Source: Rhodobacteraceae bacterium LNNU 3342 (GTDB lineage Bacteria; Pseudomonadota; Alphaproteobacteria; Rhodobacterales; Rhodobacteraceae). From it: 64,000 nt of DNA. This document shows positions 48,584 to 58,201 of the stretch, piece by piece. The stretch's first letter is position 1. Every line of letters starts with the position of its first letter. The notes below the pieces were generated by a model, which was given only the letters and a program-made list of their open reading frames with translations, made no database searches and had not been told where the DNA came from. The position numbers and the translations under genes are program-made. The stretch is from positions 62,001 to 126,000 of the forward strand of contig VUAW01000004.1 of NCBI GenBank assembly GCA_008711135.1, written 5' to 3'.

Positions 48584-48946
48584 ATGACCGACGCGCAGGA
48601 TCAGATCCGCGAAACCGTCAATTCGAACAGCGTCGTGCTGTTCATGAAGGGCACCAAATCCATGCCGCAATGCGGCTTTTCAAGCCGCGTCGCAGGCGTG
48701 CTCAACTTCATGGGCGTTGACTACAAGGACGTCAACGTGCTGTCGGACGAAGCGATCCGGCAGGGCATCAAGGAATTTTCCGACTGGCCGACGATCCCGC
48801 AGCTTTACGTCAAGGGCGAGTTCGTGGGCGGCTGCGACATCATCACCGAGATGACCCTCTCGGGCGAGCTTGACCAGCTGTTCGACGCCAAGGGCGTGAC
48901 CTACGACAAGGCGGCGGCGGAAAAGATCCGCGAAGCCAACGCCTGA
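48584..48946 (+). CDS. grxD: Monothiol glutaredoxin (Grx4 type)
   Basis: A 120-residue CGFS glutaredoxin; the active site is Cys30 in MPQCGFSSRV. Further family marks are WPTIPQLYVKGEFVGGCDI for glutathione binding. It carries and transfers [2Fe-2S] clusters, here probably as a heterodimer with the BolA protein just upstream. The gene begins four bases after the bolA stop. Confidence 0.95.
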   Translation: MTDAQDQIRETVNSNSVVLFMKGTKSMPQCGFSSRVAGVLNFMGVDYKDVNVLSDEAIRQGIKEFSDWPTIPQLYVKGEFVGGCDIITEMTLSGELDQLFDAKGVTYDKAAAEKIREANA

Positions 48947-48984
48947 CCAACAGGGGCGCCCCGGCTGGTTCGGGGCGCACATCC

Positions 48985-49386
48985 TCAGGCGTCGCTGCGC
49001 GCCCGTTCTTCCACCACCGTAGCCAGCGCCTCGGTTCGCGCGGCGATCTCCGCCAGTGTCTCCATGACGCGCGGCGGGATGACCGGAACCTCGATCTTCT
49101 GTGGCGGCGGTGCGGGGCGGTTCTGAAGGGCCGTCACTTCCTGTCGCGCAAGCGCCAGCTCATTTTCCAGCTGCGCGATCCGGTCATGGATCGCAGCGGT
49201 CTTGTCGGCCAGCATGAGCCCCGCCATCAACAGCATCCTGTTTTCAGGCAGCCGCCCGATCTGCGCGCGCAAAGTTTCCGCCTCGGCATCAAGCAGCGCG
49301 GCAGCGGCCTTAAGATACCGTTCTTCCCCGTCTTGGCAGGCGACGTCAAAGGTCTTGCCCCCGATCGTGATTGTGATCTCAGCCAT
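48985..49386 (-). CDS. zapA: Cell division protein ZapA
   Basis: A 133-residue ZapA, which bundles FtsZ filaments at the division ring. The N-terminal globular part ([20 protein letters not shown]) leads into the long coiled-coil helix. ATG 49386 is used; the longer ORF reads into the partner gene. It overlaps the upstream coiled-coil gene by eight bases, so the two are translated together. Confidence 0.9.
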   Translation of the reverse strand: MAEITITIGGKTFDVACQDGEERYLKAAAALLDAEAETLRAQIGRLPENRMLLMAGLMLADKTAAIHDRIAQLENELALARQEVTALQNRPAPPPQKIEVPVIPPRVMETLAEIAARTEALATVVEERARSDA

Positions 49387-49852
49387 CGGCACCCTCCTCC
49401 AGCAGTGGTTCAAGCTCGGCAAGGATCTCGTCCAGCTCACTCCGTTCAGCGGCCCGGTCGGCGCGCAGCGCGTCCAGTTCCGCCTTCAGCGCGGTATTCA
49501 CAAGTTCCGCATCGCCGACCTTTGCCGCCTCTGCCTCGCGCAGGCGGCCGATGACGTGGCGCAGGTGCCGGTTCGTCTCGCGCACCCGCTGCATCTCTTG
49601 CGCTTGGCGATCGGCACGAGCCGCGGCGTCATTGCTGCCCGCACCCGGGCGGGCCAGCGCCTCACGAAGGGCATCGGTGAGGGCAGCGTTGCTCGCCCGT
49701 TCCTTTTCCAGCGCGGCGGTCGCGGCCTCCAGCTCATGCATCAGCTGGATTTCTTTTTCCGATGGACCGGGTGGAGGGAGCGCCTCAAGCCCAAGCGTTA
49801 TCCGGTCCAGCGCAAGGGTAATGCGCCCTTCCAGTTCGGCGAGATCTTTCAT
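49379..49852 (-). CDS. Coiled-coil ZapA partner (ZauP-like)
   Basis: A 157-residue, almost wholly helical protein with strong heptads ([37 protein letters not shown]). It starts at ATG 49852 ([15 protein letters not shown]). It overlaps zapA at the same position as ZauP, the coiled-coil ZapA partner of Caulobacter crescentus. Identity with ZauP is inferred from context and shape, not from sequence motifs. Confidence 0.7.
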   Translation of the reverse strand: MKDLAELEGRITLALDRITLGLEALPPPGPSEKEIQLMHELEAATAALEKERASNAALTDALREALARPGAGSNDAAARADRQAQEMQRVRETNRHLRHVIGRLREAEAAKVGDAELVNTALKAELDALRADRAAERSELDEILAELEPLLEEGADG

Positions 49853-50042
49853 TCTGCCTGCTCCGTCGTCCGTTGGGCAGGCGCCAAGCCACCTGCGAAT
49901 CGGGATTTTTCGGTTTCTAACCCCATGTATCCCACAGAACCATCCCCTTGGCACCCTTTTGGGCCGCAGCAATCGCCTGCCGTGCTTGAACTTCGCCGGC
50001 ATGCTGCTATCAACCCGGCAACGAGCCACCAGCCGAAGGATC

Positions 50043-52070
50043 ATGGCCTTGGACATCCCCACCCTGCGCGAGAAGCACCCCGACCACTGGAAAAAGGCCA
50101 GCGCACTCCGCGTTCTTGCTATGGATGCGGTGCAGGCGGCGAACTCCGGCCATCCGGGCATGCCGATGGGCATGGCGGACGTGGCGACTGTGCTGTTCGA
50201 AAAGCACCTGAAGTTCGACGCCCAGAACCCTGACTGGCCCGACCGCGACCGGTTCATCCTGTCGGCGGGTCACGGCTCGATGCTGCTTTACGGGCTGCTG
50301 CACCTGACCGGCTATTCCGACATCACGATGGATGAGATCCGGAACTTCCGTCAGTGGCATTCCAAGACCGCCGGCCATCCGGAATATGGCTATGCCAAGG
50401 GGATCGAGACGACGACCGGTCCGCTGGGCCAGGGCCTCGCGGCCTCTGTCGGGTTTGCCATTGCCGAGGAGGCGCTCCGCGCGCGCTTTGGCAAGAAGGT
50501 CGTGGATCACCGCACCTGGGTCATCGCCGGCGACGGCTGCCTGATGGAAGGCATTAGCCACGAGGCGATCGGCCTTGCCGGCATGCAGAAGCTGTCAAAG
50601 CTCGTGATCCTCTGGGACAACAACAGCATCACGATCGACGGCGACATCTCCAAGTCGGACATCACCGACCAGCGGGCACGGTTCGCGGCCTCTGGCTGGA
50701 CGGTGCTGCACTGCGACGGCCACGATCCGGACGACATTGACCGCGCAATGACCGAAGCGAAGAAGTCGGACCGGCCGGTGCTGATCGACTGCAAGACCCA
50801 CATTGGCTATGGCAGCCCCAAGAAGCAGGATACCGCCGCCTCGCACGGCTCACCGCTTGGCGCCGATGAAATTGCTGCCGTGCGGGAAATCTATGGCTGG
50901 CCCCATCCGGCTTTCGAGATACCCGAGGACATCCGGGCTGCGTGGGCTGCAATTGGCAGCCGCGGCGCCGAGGAACGCGCAGCTTGGGAAGAGCGCGTCG
51001 CCTCCCTGTCCGAAAGCCGCCAAGCAGAGTTCAAGCGCCAGCTGACGCTGGAGCCGCCGAAGCGTCTCGCGGCAGCCATCCGGGCGATCAAGAAGCAAGC
51101 GGCCGAGGACAAGCCCAAGGTGGCGACCCGCAAGGCAAGCGAGATGGTGCTGGCCGCGGTCAACCCGGTGGTACCGGAAACGATTGGCGGGTCCGCCGAC
51201 CTGACGGGATCGAACAACACCAAGACAGCAGATCTGGGGGTGTTTGATCCCGAAAACCGCAAGGGCCGTTACATCCACTTTGGCATCCGGGAACATGCCA
51301 TGGCCGCCGCGATGAACGGTATGGTGCAGCATGGCGGCGTGCGCCCTTACGGCGGGACGTTCCTGTGCTTCGCGGACTATGCCCGTGGCTCGATGCGGCT
51401 TTCGGCGCTGATGGGCGTGCCGGTTGTCTATGTAATGACCCATGACTCGATTGGTCTGGGTGAAGATGGCCCGACCCACCAGCCGGTGGAACACCTCGCC
51501 ATCTGCCGCGCGACGCCGAACACCTGGCTGTTCCGCCCCGCAGACGTGGTGGAAACCGCCGAAGCCTGGGAAATGGCGCTGAACACCAAGGAAACGCCTT
51601 CGGTCCTGGCGCTGAGCCGGCAGAACCTGCCCACCGTGCGGACCACCCACACCAACAAGAACCTGACGGCGCAGGGGGCCTATACCCTGGCCGAAGCGAC
51701 CGGCAAGCGTCAGGCGATCCTGATGGCCACGGGTTCCGAGGTGGAAATCGCGCTGAAGGCACGCGAGTTGCTGGAGGCCGAAGGAATTGGCACGCGCGTC
51801 GTGTCTATGCCCTGCTGGGAGCTGTTCGACTGCCAGCCGGAAAGCTACCGCCGCAAGGTGCTCCCCGCAGGCCCGGTGCGTGTCGCGATCGAGGCATCGC
51901 AGCGCTTTGGCTGGGACCGCTGGCTGCTGGGCGAGCGTGGGCGCGAAGGCAAGGCGGCCTTCATCGGGATGGAACGCTTCGGCGCTTCTGGCCCGTCAGA
52001 GCGGCTCTATGAGGAGTTCGGCATTACCGCCGACGCCACTGTGGCCAAGGTCAAGGAACTGCTGGGCTGA
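50043..52070 (+). CDS. tkt: Transketolase
   Basis: A 675-residue ThDP enzyme of the pentose phosphate/Calvin-type sugar rearrangements. ThDP-binding [19 protein letters not shown] and the [13 protein letters not shown] region are typical, and the transketolase motif [14 protein letters not shown] is present. Start [16 protein letters not shown] at 50043 with AGGA close upstream. It heads a carbon-metabolism group with two gap genes. A triple-hairpin element and terminator follow. Confidence 0.95.
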   Translation: MALDIPTLREKHPDHWKKASALRVLAMDAVQAANSGHPGMPMGMADVATVLFEKHLKFDAQNPDWPDRDRFILSAGHGSMLLYGLLHLTGYSDITMDEIRNFRQWHSKTAGHPEYGYAKGIETTTGPLGQGLAASVGFAIAEEALRARFGKKVVDHRTWVIAGDGCLMEGISHEAIGLAGMQKLSKLVILWDNNSITIDGDISKSDITDQRARFAASGWTVLHCDGHDPDDIDRAMTEAKKSDRPVLIDCKTHIGYGSPKKQDTAASHGSPLGADEIAAVREIYGWPHPAFEIPEDIRAAWAAIGSRGAEERAAWEERVASLSESRQAEFKRQLTLEPPKRLAAAIRAIKKQAAEDKPKVATRKASEMVLAAVNPVVPETIGGSADLTGSNNTKTADLGVFDPENRKGRYIHFGIREHAMAAAMNGMVQHGGVRPYGGTFLCFADYARGSMRLSALMGVPVVYVMTHDSIGLGEDGPTHQPVEHLAICRATPNTWLFRPADVVETAEAWEMALNTKETPSVLALSRQNLPTVRTTHTNKNLTAQGAYTLAEATGKRQAILMATGSEVEIALKARELLEAEGIGTRVVSMPCWELFDCQPESYRRKVLPAGPVRVAIEASQRFGWDRWLLGERGREGKAAFIGMERFGASGPSERLYEEFGITADATVAKVKELLG

Positions 52071-52074
52071 CCTG

Positions 52075-52158
52075 TCAGGCGGGGCTTCTCCCGCCCGTCT
52101 TCTATGCCTAAGGCATCTCATCCCATTGGACCGGGCCCGCGCGTTGCGCGGGCCTTTT
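52075..52158 (+). repeat. Triple-hairpin intergenic element, copy B, ending in a terminator
   Basis: Three stems: GGCGGG/CCCGCC (52078-52095), ATGCC/GGCAT (52104-52116) and GGCCCGCGC/GCGCGGGCC (52134-52154) with TTTT after it. Sequence linking the stems matches the element after ilvH at 16473-16549. In stem 2 the outer pair is T-A here and C-G there, so pairing is kept. The last stem with its T-tail ends tkt transcription. Confidence 0.75.
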
Positions 52159-52205
52159 CCATGTCGGAAGAAAGATTCGCAGCGCCTTTGTAACAGCCTT
52201 GCACA

Positions 52206-52272
52206 TGTTAGCGCCCAAACCGCTTGCACTCGCGCCACAGGTTAGCGCCAACATCTGAAGTTTGCGCTAACA
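52206..52272 (+). promoter_or_regulatory. Three LacI-type (CceR-like) operator copies before gap1
   Basis: Three matches to TGTTAGCGCTAACA: a half-site TGTTAGCGCC (52206-52215), GGTTAGCGCCAACA (52240-52253; 12 of 14) and AGTTTGCGCTAACA (52259-52272; 12 of 14). The last lies just upstream of a possible -35 TTGTCA (52275-52280), a layout that suits activation. The start codon is 88 bases further on. Confidence 0.65.
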
Positions 52273-52359
52273 TATTGTCATTCTTTGCTTTTTGCGGTTT
52301 CCCCTGCCCTTGCCCCCCTGTATCAGATCGGCAACCCGAAATCCCTGACGGAGAGCATC

Positions 52360-53364
52360 ATGACCATTACCATCGGCATCAACGGCTTTGGACGGATCGG
52401 ACGCTGCACCCTTGCACATATCGCGGAAAGCGGGCGCAACGACGTTCAGGTGGTCAAGATCAACGCCACCGGTCCCATCGAGACCAACGCGCATCTGCTG
52501 AAGTATGACAGCGTCCATGGGCGTTTCGCTGGGGAGATCCGCGTCAAGGGCGATACGATGGATCTGGGTCGTGGTCCGATGCAGGTCATGTCCACCTACG
52601 ACCCGCGGGAGCTTGACTGGTCAGGCTGCGACGTGGTCCTCGAATGTACCGGCAAGTTCAACGAGCGTGACAAGGCCGCGGTGCACCTGGAACAGGGCGC
52701 CAAGCGCGTGCTTGTTTCGGCGCCTGCCAAGAATGTGGACCGGACCGTGGTCTATGGGGTGAACCACCGCAGCCTGACGGCGAACGACCTCGTAGTATCG
52801 AACGGTTCCTGCACGACGAACTGCCTCGCGCCGCTCGCCAAGGTCCTGAACGAGGCCATTGGGATCGAACGCGGGATCATGACCACGATTCATAGCTACA
52901 CCGGTGACCAGCCGACGCTGGACCGTCGGCACAAGGACCTTTATCGCGCGCGCGCAGCGGCAATGGCGATGATCCCGACCTCAACCGGCGCGGCCAAGGC
53001 GATTGGCGAGGTTCTGCCCGAACTCGCTGGGCGGCTGGATGGCACCGCCATTCGCGTCCCTACCCCCAACGTCAGCGCCGTCGACCTGACGTTCGAGGCT
53101 GCCCGCGATGTGACCGTGGCCGAGGTGAACGAGGTCGTCCGCATGGCCGCTGCCGGCCACATGGGCGCGGTTCTGTCCTATGATCCGGAGCCGAAGGTCT
53201 CGATCGACTTCAACCACACGCCGTATTCGTCTATCTTCGCCCCAGACCAGACCAAGGTTATCGGCGGCCGGACCGTTCGCGTCCTGGCTTGGTATGACAA
53301 CGAATGGGGCTTCTCTTGCCGTATGGCCGACGTGGCCGCGGCGATGGGGCGCCTGCTACACTAG
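52360..53364 (+). CDS. gap: Glyceraldehyde-3-phosphate dehydrogenase, paralogue 1
   Basis: A 334-residue type I GAPDH. The Rossmann start is [15 protein letters not shown] and the catalytic Cys151 is in [12 protein letters not shown]. The acidic residue that selects NAD is missing: residues read VVKINATGPIE with Ala36 where paralogue 2 has Asp36. That predicts relaxed or NADP-leaning cofactor use. GGAGAG precedes ATG 52360. It is divided from paralogue 2 by a 46-aa membrane-protein gene and has its own upstream operators. Confidence 0.93.
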   Translation: MTITIGINGFGRIGRCTLAHIAESGRNDVQVVKINATGPIETNAHLLKYDSVHGRFAGEIRVKGDTMDLGRGPMQVMSTYDPRELDWSGCDVVLECTGKFNERDKAAVHLEQGAKRVLVSAPAKNVDRTVVYGVNHRSLTANDLVVSNGSCTTNCLAPLAKVLNEAIGIERGIMTTIHSYTGDQPTLDRRHKDLYRARAAAMAMIPTSTGAAKAIGEVLPELAGRLDGTAIRVPTPNVSAVDLTFEAARDVTVAEVNEVVRMAAAGHMGAVLSYDPEPKVSIDFNHTPYSSIFAPDQTKVIGGRTVRVLAWYDNEWGFSCRMADVAAAMGRLLH

Positions 53365-53392
53365 GGGCTGCGGCCCCTTCAGGGGGACGACA

Positions 53393-53533
53393 ATGACAGA
53401 CCGGATCGCCTTTGGCCTTGGCAGCATAGTTGTCGTGGCTCTTGGGGCGGACATGATCCTTGGAACCGGCGCAGTGCTCTTCCTGCTGCGCCGGCTTGAT
53501 TCGTTGGTGGAATTTCTCGCCTTCTGGCGCTAA
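53393..53533 (+). CDS. 46-aa membrane protein between gap genes
   Basis: ATG 53393 follows AGGGGGA. The product (MTDRIAFGLGSIVVVALGAD, then MILGTGAVLFLLRR and LDSLVEFLAFWR) has one strong membrane segment, about residues 7-32, and an amphipathic tail. It lies 28 bases after gap1, so it is probably read with it. No family recognised. The stop codon lies inside GGCGCTAACT, a half operator site. Confidence 0.65.
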   Translation: MTDRIAFGLGSIVVVALGADMILGTGAVLFLLRRLDSLVEFLAFWR

Positions 53534-53547
53534 CTGAAGCTTTGGAG

Positions 53548-53585
53548 TTGACCTTCTCGGCAGGATGCCGATGTTAGCGCTAACG
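53548..53585 (+). promoter_or_regulatory. gap2 promoter with CceR-like operator
   Basis: TTGACC (53548-53553), 17-bp spacer and ATGTTA at 53571-53576. The operator TGTTAGCGCTAACG (53572-53585; 13 of 14 to the edd palindrome) covers the -10 and likely start, the position expected for repression. A half-site lies at 53528-53535. Confidence 0.7.
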
Positions 53586-53635
53586 CTCCGGCTTTCGCCG
53601 GGGCGGCCATAATGGTTGCAAAGGAGAGCATTCCC

Positions 53636-54637
53636 ATGACCGTCAAAGTGGCAATCAACGGGTTTGGCCGGATCGGGCGCAACATCCTGCGCGCCATCAT
53701 TGAAAGTGGCCGGACGGATATCGAGGTGGTGGCGATCAACGACCTCGGCCCGGTCGAGACGAACGCCCACCTCCTGCGATTCGACAGTGTCCATGGGCGC
53801 TTCCCGGCTCAGGTCATTACCGGCGAAAGCACAATCGACGTAGGCCGTGGCCCGATCGAGGTCACGGCGATGCGCAATCCGGCAGAGCTTCCCTGGGGCG
53901 ATGTCGATGTTGTTCTGGAATGCACCGGTATCTTCACCGAACGGGACAAGGCCGCCGTCCATCTGGAAAACGGCGCCAAGCGTGTCATCGTTTCGGCCCC
54001 GTCGAAAGGCGCGGACAAGACCATCGTCTATGGCGTGAACCACCAGTCGCTGACCCGTGACGACCGTGTGATTTCCAACGCATCGTGCACGACGAACTGC
54101 CTGGCGCCCGTGGCCAAGGTGTTGAACGACGCAATCGGTATCCGCCGCGGATTCATGACCACTATCCACAGCTATACCGGCGACCAGCCGACGCTCGACA
54201 CGATGCACAAGGACCTCTACCGGGCGCGCGCGGCCGGACTAAGCATGATCCCGACTTCGACCGGCGCAGCCAAGGCCGTGGGGCTTGTTCTGCCCGAACT
54301 GAACGGCAAGCTTGACGGTGTCGCGATCCGCGTACCCACGCCCAACGTGTCGGTCGTGGACCTGACGTTCGAGGCGAGCCGCGAGACATCGGTGCAGGAA
54401 ATCAACGACGCGATCCGCGCCGCTGCCGAGGGCTCTCTGAAGGGCGTGCTGGGCTTCACCGAGGCGCCGAACGTCAGCATCGACTTCAACCACGACCCTC
54501 ATTCCTCGGTCTTCCACATGGACCAGACCAAGGTGATGGAGGGCACGATGTGCCGCATCCTGTCGTGGTATGACAACGAGTGGGGCTTCTCCAACCGGAT
54601 GGCAGATACCGCCGTGGCCTTCGGCAAGCTGATCTAA
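53636..54637 (+). CDS. gap: Glyceraldehyde-3-phosphate dehydrogenase, paralogue 2
   Basis: A 333-residue type I GAPDH, NAD type: the start is [15 protein letters not shown], Asp36 is present in [11 protein letters not shown], and the catalytic Cys151 is in [12 protein letters not shown]. It oxidises glyceraldehyde 3-phosphate to 1,3-bisphosphoglycerate in lower glycolysis. AAAGGAGAG precedes the ATG. It has its own operator and promoter, and ends 13 bases before the convergent coaD. Confidence 0.94.
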   Translation: MTVKVAINGFGRIGRNILRAIIESGRTDIEVVAINDLGPVETNAHLLRFDSVHGRFPAQVITGESTIDVGRGPIEVTAMRNPAELPWGDVDVVLECTGIFTERDKAAVHLENGAKRVIVSAPSKGADKTIVYGVNHQSLTRDDRVISNASCTTNCLAPVAKVLNDAIGIRRGFMTTIHSYTGDQPTLDTMHKDLYRARAAGLSMIPTSTGAAKAVGLVLPELNGKLDGVAIRVPTPNVSVVDLTFEASRETSVQEINDAIRAAAEGSLKGVLGFTEAPNVSIDFNHDPHSSVFHMDQTKVMEGTMCRILSWYDNEWGFSNRMADTAVAFGKLI

Positions 54638-54650
54638 GCAGGTGCACCGC

Positions 54651-55142
54651 CTAGGCGTAACGGCGGTGCAGCGCCTCATTCACGGCGGGCGGCACGAACT
54701 TTGAAACGTCGCCGCCCAACCGGGCGATTTCCTTGACCAGTTTCGAGGCAATCGCCTGATGCCGCGCCTCTGCCATGAGGAACACGGTTTCGACCGAGGC
54801 ATCGAGCGCCCGGTTCATCCCGACCATCTGGAATTCATACTCGAAATCGGCCACGGCCCGCAGGCCACGGATGATCACGCTGGCCCCAACGTCACGTGCG
54901 CAGTCGATCAGCAGGTTTTCAAAGGGATGCGCGACGATTTCGGTGCCGGTTTCCGCCTGAAGCTCCCGGCATTCATGCTCGACCATCTCCACCCGCTCCT
55001 CGAGTGAAAAGAGCGGCCCCTTGTCCCGGTTGATCGCGATGCCGATCACCAACCGATCCACCAGAAACGCCGCCCGGCGGATGATATCGATATGGCCGTG
55101 CGTGACCGGATCAAAGGTCCCCGGGTAAAGGCCGATGCGCAT
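54651..55142 (-). CDS. coaD: Phosphopantetheine adenylyltransferase
   Basis: A 163-residue enzyme of coenzyme A synthesis, making dephospho-CoA. The nucleotidyltransferase motif GTFDPVTHGHID lies near the N-terminus (MRIGLYPGTFDPVTHGH). Further conserved block: IIRGLRAVADFEYEFQMVGMN. GGGGGAAG lies upstream of ATG 55142, and upstream in-frame codons are not used. Convergent with gap2. Confidence 0.95.
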   Translation of the reverse strand: MRIGLYPGTFDPVTHGHIDIIRRAAFLVDRLVIGIAINRDKGPLFSLEERVEMVEHECRELQAETGTEIVAHPFENLLIDCARDVGASVIIRGLRAVADFEYEFQMVGMNRALDASVETVFLMAEARHQAIASKLVKEIARLGGDVSKFVPPAVNEALHRRYA

Positions 55143-55232
55143 GTTGCTTCCCCCCTGCGGTGTTACTGCCCGTAGGCGGGCATTTGCTGCGACGCAACAA
55201 TAACTTGCCCCGAAATGCAAGGGGGCGCGGCC

Positions 55233-55664
55233 TCAGTGGCCCATGATCATGCCTTCAAGGGCCTCCTTCTCCATGCTCAACTCGGACAGGCGCGCCTTGA
55301 CCACGTCGCCGATGGAGATGATCCCGACCATCCGGTTTCCCTCCATCACTGGCATGTGGCGGAAGCGGCCATCGGTCATCCGCTGAAGGATCGAGTCACA
55401 GGTCTCATCGCAACTGCAGGACATCACGCGCGACGTCATCATGTTGCTCACCGGTTCCTCAAGGCAGCCGGGACCACGGCGGCCGATCTCGCGCACGATG
55501 TCACGTTCGGATATGATACCGACCACGGCATCGCCCTCGGTGACAACCAGCGATCCGATGCGCAGCTCGGACAGGCGGCGGGCAGCCTCGGCCACGGTGG
55601 CGTCGGGTGAAGTGCTGGCGATATCGTGGCTGGGCTTCATCTGCAGGATCTGACGGACGAGCAT
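55233..55664 (-). CDS. CBS-domain pair protein
   Basis: A 143-residue protein made of two CBS domains, about residues 7-65 (PSHDIASTSPDATVAEAA; VVGIISERDIVREI) and 72-130 (FRHMPVMEGNRMVGIISIGDVV). CBS pairs bind adenine nucleotides and usually regulate a partner. The second part has a SCSCDETC cysteine cluster, less common. GGGAGGAAGCC precedes ATG 55664. No enzymatic domain is fused; the target is unknown. Confidence 0.88.
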   Translation of the reverse strand: MLVRQILQMKPSHDIASTSPDATVAEAARRLSELRIGSLVVTEGDAVVGIISERDIVREIGRRGPGCLEEPVSNMMTSRVMSCSCDETCDSILQRMTDGRFRHMPVMEGNRMVGIISIGDVVKARLSELSMEKEALEGMIMGH

Positions 55665-55715
55665 GGCTTCCTCCCTGTTGCCTTGAACAAGCGTCACCTC
55701 CGCTACGTCACCCTG

Positions 55716-56606
55716 TCAAGTCATCCCTTCTAACCGGTTGACCTCACGCCGAATCCCGTGCGCAAGACGTTCTGCAAAACGGTTGAGTCGATCAAGCCTC
55801 CGATCATCCGCATGGCGAATCAGGTAAAAGCTGCGGGTCAGGGAAAAGCCATCCTCAAGCACCTTTGCCAGGCCCGGCGCCGAGGGCAGCGCGAAGTCAT
55901 GCACCACCCCGATCCCTGCCCCGGCCCGCAGCCAATTCAACTGGACCGACACTGAATTTGACGCCAAGGGAACGGTCGTCACGCCAGTCTCGGCCAGATA
56001 ATCGAGCTCCTTGTCGAAGATCATGTCAGGGATATAGCCGACCATCCGGTGCCTGCGCAGGTCCTCGATGCTGTTGATCGGAGGATGACGCGCCAAGTAA
56101 TCCCGATGCGCGGCCAAGTGCAGGCGGTAGTCGGTCAGCTTCTGCACCGTCAGCCGCCCCGCTGTCGGGCGGCTAACCCCGATCGCCATGTCCGCCTCCC
56201 GCCGCGACAAGTTGAACAACCGCGGCAGGGCGACGATCTGCACCTCCAGCCCAGGGTTCTCGTCGCAGATCGCGGCTAACACCTGCGGCAGCACATAGTT
56301 CGCGCAGCCGTCCGGTGCCCCGATGCGCACCTGCCCCGTCATCCCGCTGGCGCCGCCACGGAGCGCATCCTCGGCCCCGGTGACCGCCTGTTCCGTACGC
56401 ACTGCGTGATCCAGAAGCCGTTGCCCCGCCTCGGTCAGCGCATAGCCCTGCGGGGACTTGATGAACAGCAGCGCGCCAAGTCCCTCCTCCAGCCGCGCCA
56501 CGCGCCGGCCCACGGTGGCCGGATCAATCCGCAGCACCCGCGCCGCGCCAGACAGGGTTTCTGCCCGCGCCACGCCAAGAAATATCCGCAGGTCGTCCCA
56601 GTCCAC
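55716..56606 (-). CDS. LysR-family transcriptional regulator (mmsA-linked)
   Basis: A 296-residue LysR-type regulator. The winged-helix part is DWDDLRIFLGVARAETLSGAARV with IDPATVGRRVARLEEGLGALL. A GTG start at 56606 is chosen: AAAGG lies eight bases upstream and the mature MDWDDLRIF matches relatives; the upstream TTG at 56657 has no ribosome site. It is divergent from mmsA with 90 bases between the two, so it may regulate valine degradation. Its own 3' end lies 52 bases from the CBS gene start. Confidence 0.85.
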   Translation of the reverse strand: MDWDDLRIFLGVARAETLSGAARVLRIDPATVGRRVARLEEGLGALLFIKSPQGYALTEAGQRLLDHAVRTEQAVTGAEDALRGGASGMTGQVRIGAPDGCANYVLPQVLAAICDENPGLEVQIVALPRLFNLSRREADMAIGVSRPTAGRLTVQKLTDYRLHLAAHRDYLARHPPINSIEDLRRHRMVGYIPDMIFDKELDYLAETGVTTVPLASNSVSVQLNWLRAGAGIGVVHDFALPSAPGLAKVLEDGFSLTRSFYLIRHADDRRLDRLNRFAERLAHGIRREVNRLEGMT

Positions 56607-56695
56607 CTCTTGCACCTTTGCAAAATGCTTTCGGAAAGTTGTGGCTGTTCGCGACAAAAACGCAAGGCTAACCTGTCGCCAACAAGGAGGACCCT

Positions 56696-58195
56696 ATGCA
56701 GGAACTGACCCACTGGATCGACGGCAAGCACGTCAAGGGAACGTCTGGCCGTTTCGCCGATGTCTTCAACCCCGCAACCGGCGAGGTTCAGGCCCGTGTC
56801 CCGCTGGCGACCAAGGCAGAGCTTGACGCCGCCGTGGACTCTGCGGCCGCAGCTCAGGTGAAATGGGGCGCTACCAATCCGCAGCGCCGCGCCCGGGTGA
56901 TGATGAAGTTCGTCGACCTTCTGAACCGCGACATGAACAAACTGGCCGAGGCACTGAGCCGCGAACACGGCAAGACCATCCCCGACGCCAAGGGCGACAT
57001 CCAGCGGGGGCTGGAGGTAATCGAGTTCTGCATCGGCGCGCCCCACCTGCTGAAAGGCGAATTCACGGACAGCGCTGGTCCCGGCATCGACATGTATTCC
57101 ATGCGCCAGCCGCTGGGCGTGGTTGCGGGCATTACGCCCTTCAACTTCCCGGCCATGATCCCGCTGTGGAAGATGGGCCCGGCGCTGGCCTGTGGCAACG
57201 CGATGATCCTGAAGCCGTCGGAACGTGACCCTTCTGTCCCGCTCATGCTGGCTGAACTGTTGCAAGAGGCGGGTCTGCCCGACGGCGTGCTTCAGGTCAT
57301 CAACGGTGACAAGGAAAGCGTGGACGCCATCCTTGACAGCGAGGTCATCCAGGCGATCGGCTTCGTCGGCTCCACCCCCGTTGCGCAGTACATCTATGGC
57401 CGTGGCTGCGCGAACGGGAAACGGGTGCAGTGCTTTGGCGGTGCTAAGAACCACATGATCATCATGCCCGATGCCGACATGGATCAGGCCGCGGATGCTC
57501 TGGTCGGTGCCGGATACGGCGCTGCGGGCGAGCGCTGCATGGCCGTTTCGGTCGCGGTGCCCGTGGGCGACCAGACGGCTGACAAGCTGATCGAGAAGCT
57601 CGTTCCCCGGATCGAAAAGCTCAAGGTCGGCCCCTACACCGCCGGAAACGACGTGGATTACGGCCCGGTCGTCACCGCACAGGCCAAGGAGCGGATCCTG
57701 TCGCTGGTAGAAAGCGGTGTGCAGCAAGGCGCCACGCTGGTCGTCGACGGTCGCAACTTCAACCTGCAGGGTTATGAGGAAGGCTTCTTCGTCGGCCCGC
57801 ACCTGTTCGACCATGTGACGACCGACATGGACATCTACCGGCAGGAAATCTTCGGCCCCGTCCTCTCTACCGTACGCGCCAAGAGCTATGAGGAGGCGCT
57901 GGGCTATGCCATGGACCACGAATATGGCAACGGCACCGCCATCTTTACTCGCGACGGTGACACGGCACGCGACTTTGCGAACCGGGTGAACGTCGGCATG
58001 ATCGGGATCAACGTGCCGATTCCGGTGCCGCTTGCCTATCACACCTTTGGCGGCTGGAAGAAATCGGCCTTTGGCGACCTGAACCAGCACGGGCCGGATG
58101 CTTTCCGCTTCTACACCCGGACCAAGACGATCACCTCGCGCTGGCCCAGCGGCATCAAGGAAGGCGGGGAGTTCAACTTCAAGGCCATGGAATGA
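56696..58195 (+). CDS. mmsA: CoA-acylating methylmalonate-semialdehyde dehydrogenase
   Basis: A 499-residue aldehyde dehydrogenase of valine (and inositol) degradation: methylmalonate semialdehyde plus CoA and NAD gives propionyl-CoA and CO2. The catalytic Cys281 is in GAAGERCMAVSVAV, and PFNFPAMIPLWKMGPALACG is the conserved MMSDH block. AAGGAGGA precedes ATG 56696. The next enzymes of the route (acyl-CoA dehydrogenase, hydrolase, mmsB) start 1.1 kb further on the same strand. It ends with its own terminator. Confidence 0.95.
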   Translation: MQELTHWIDGKHVKGTSGRFADVFNPATGEVQARVPLATKAELDAAVDSAAAAQVKWGATNPQRRARVMMKFVDLLNRDMNKLAEALSREHGKTIPDAKGDIQRGLEVIEFCIGAPHLLKGEFTDSAGPGIDMYSMRQPLGVVAGITPFNFPAMIPLWKMGPALACGNAMILKPSERDPSVPLMLAELLQEAGLPDGVLQVINGDKESVDAILDSEVIQAIGFVGSTPVAQYIYGRGCANGKRVQCFGGAKNHMIIMPDADMDQAADALVGAGYGAAGERCMAVSVAVPVGDQTADKLIEKLVPRIEKLKVGPYTAGNDVDYGPVVTAQAKERILSLVESGVQQGATLVVDGRNFNLQGYEEGFFVGPHLFDHVTTDMDIYRQEIFGPVLSTVRAKSYEEALGYAMDHEYGNGTAIFTRDGDTARDFANRVNVGMIGINVPIPVPLAYHTFGGWKKSAFGDLNQHGPDAFRFYTRTKTITSRWPSGIKEGGEFNFKAME

Positions 58196-58201
58196 CCAAT
58201 A

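Noticed and set aside
49551..50042. Longer start for transketolase
   Set aside because: The extension is antisense to the coiled-coil ZapA partner; the family start [13 protein letters not shown] is at 50043.
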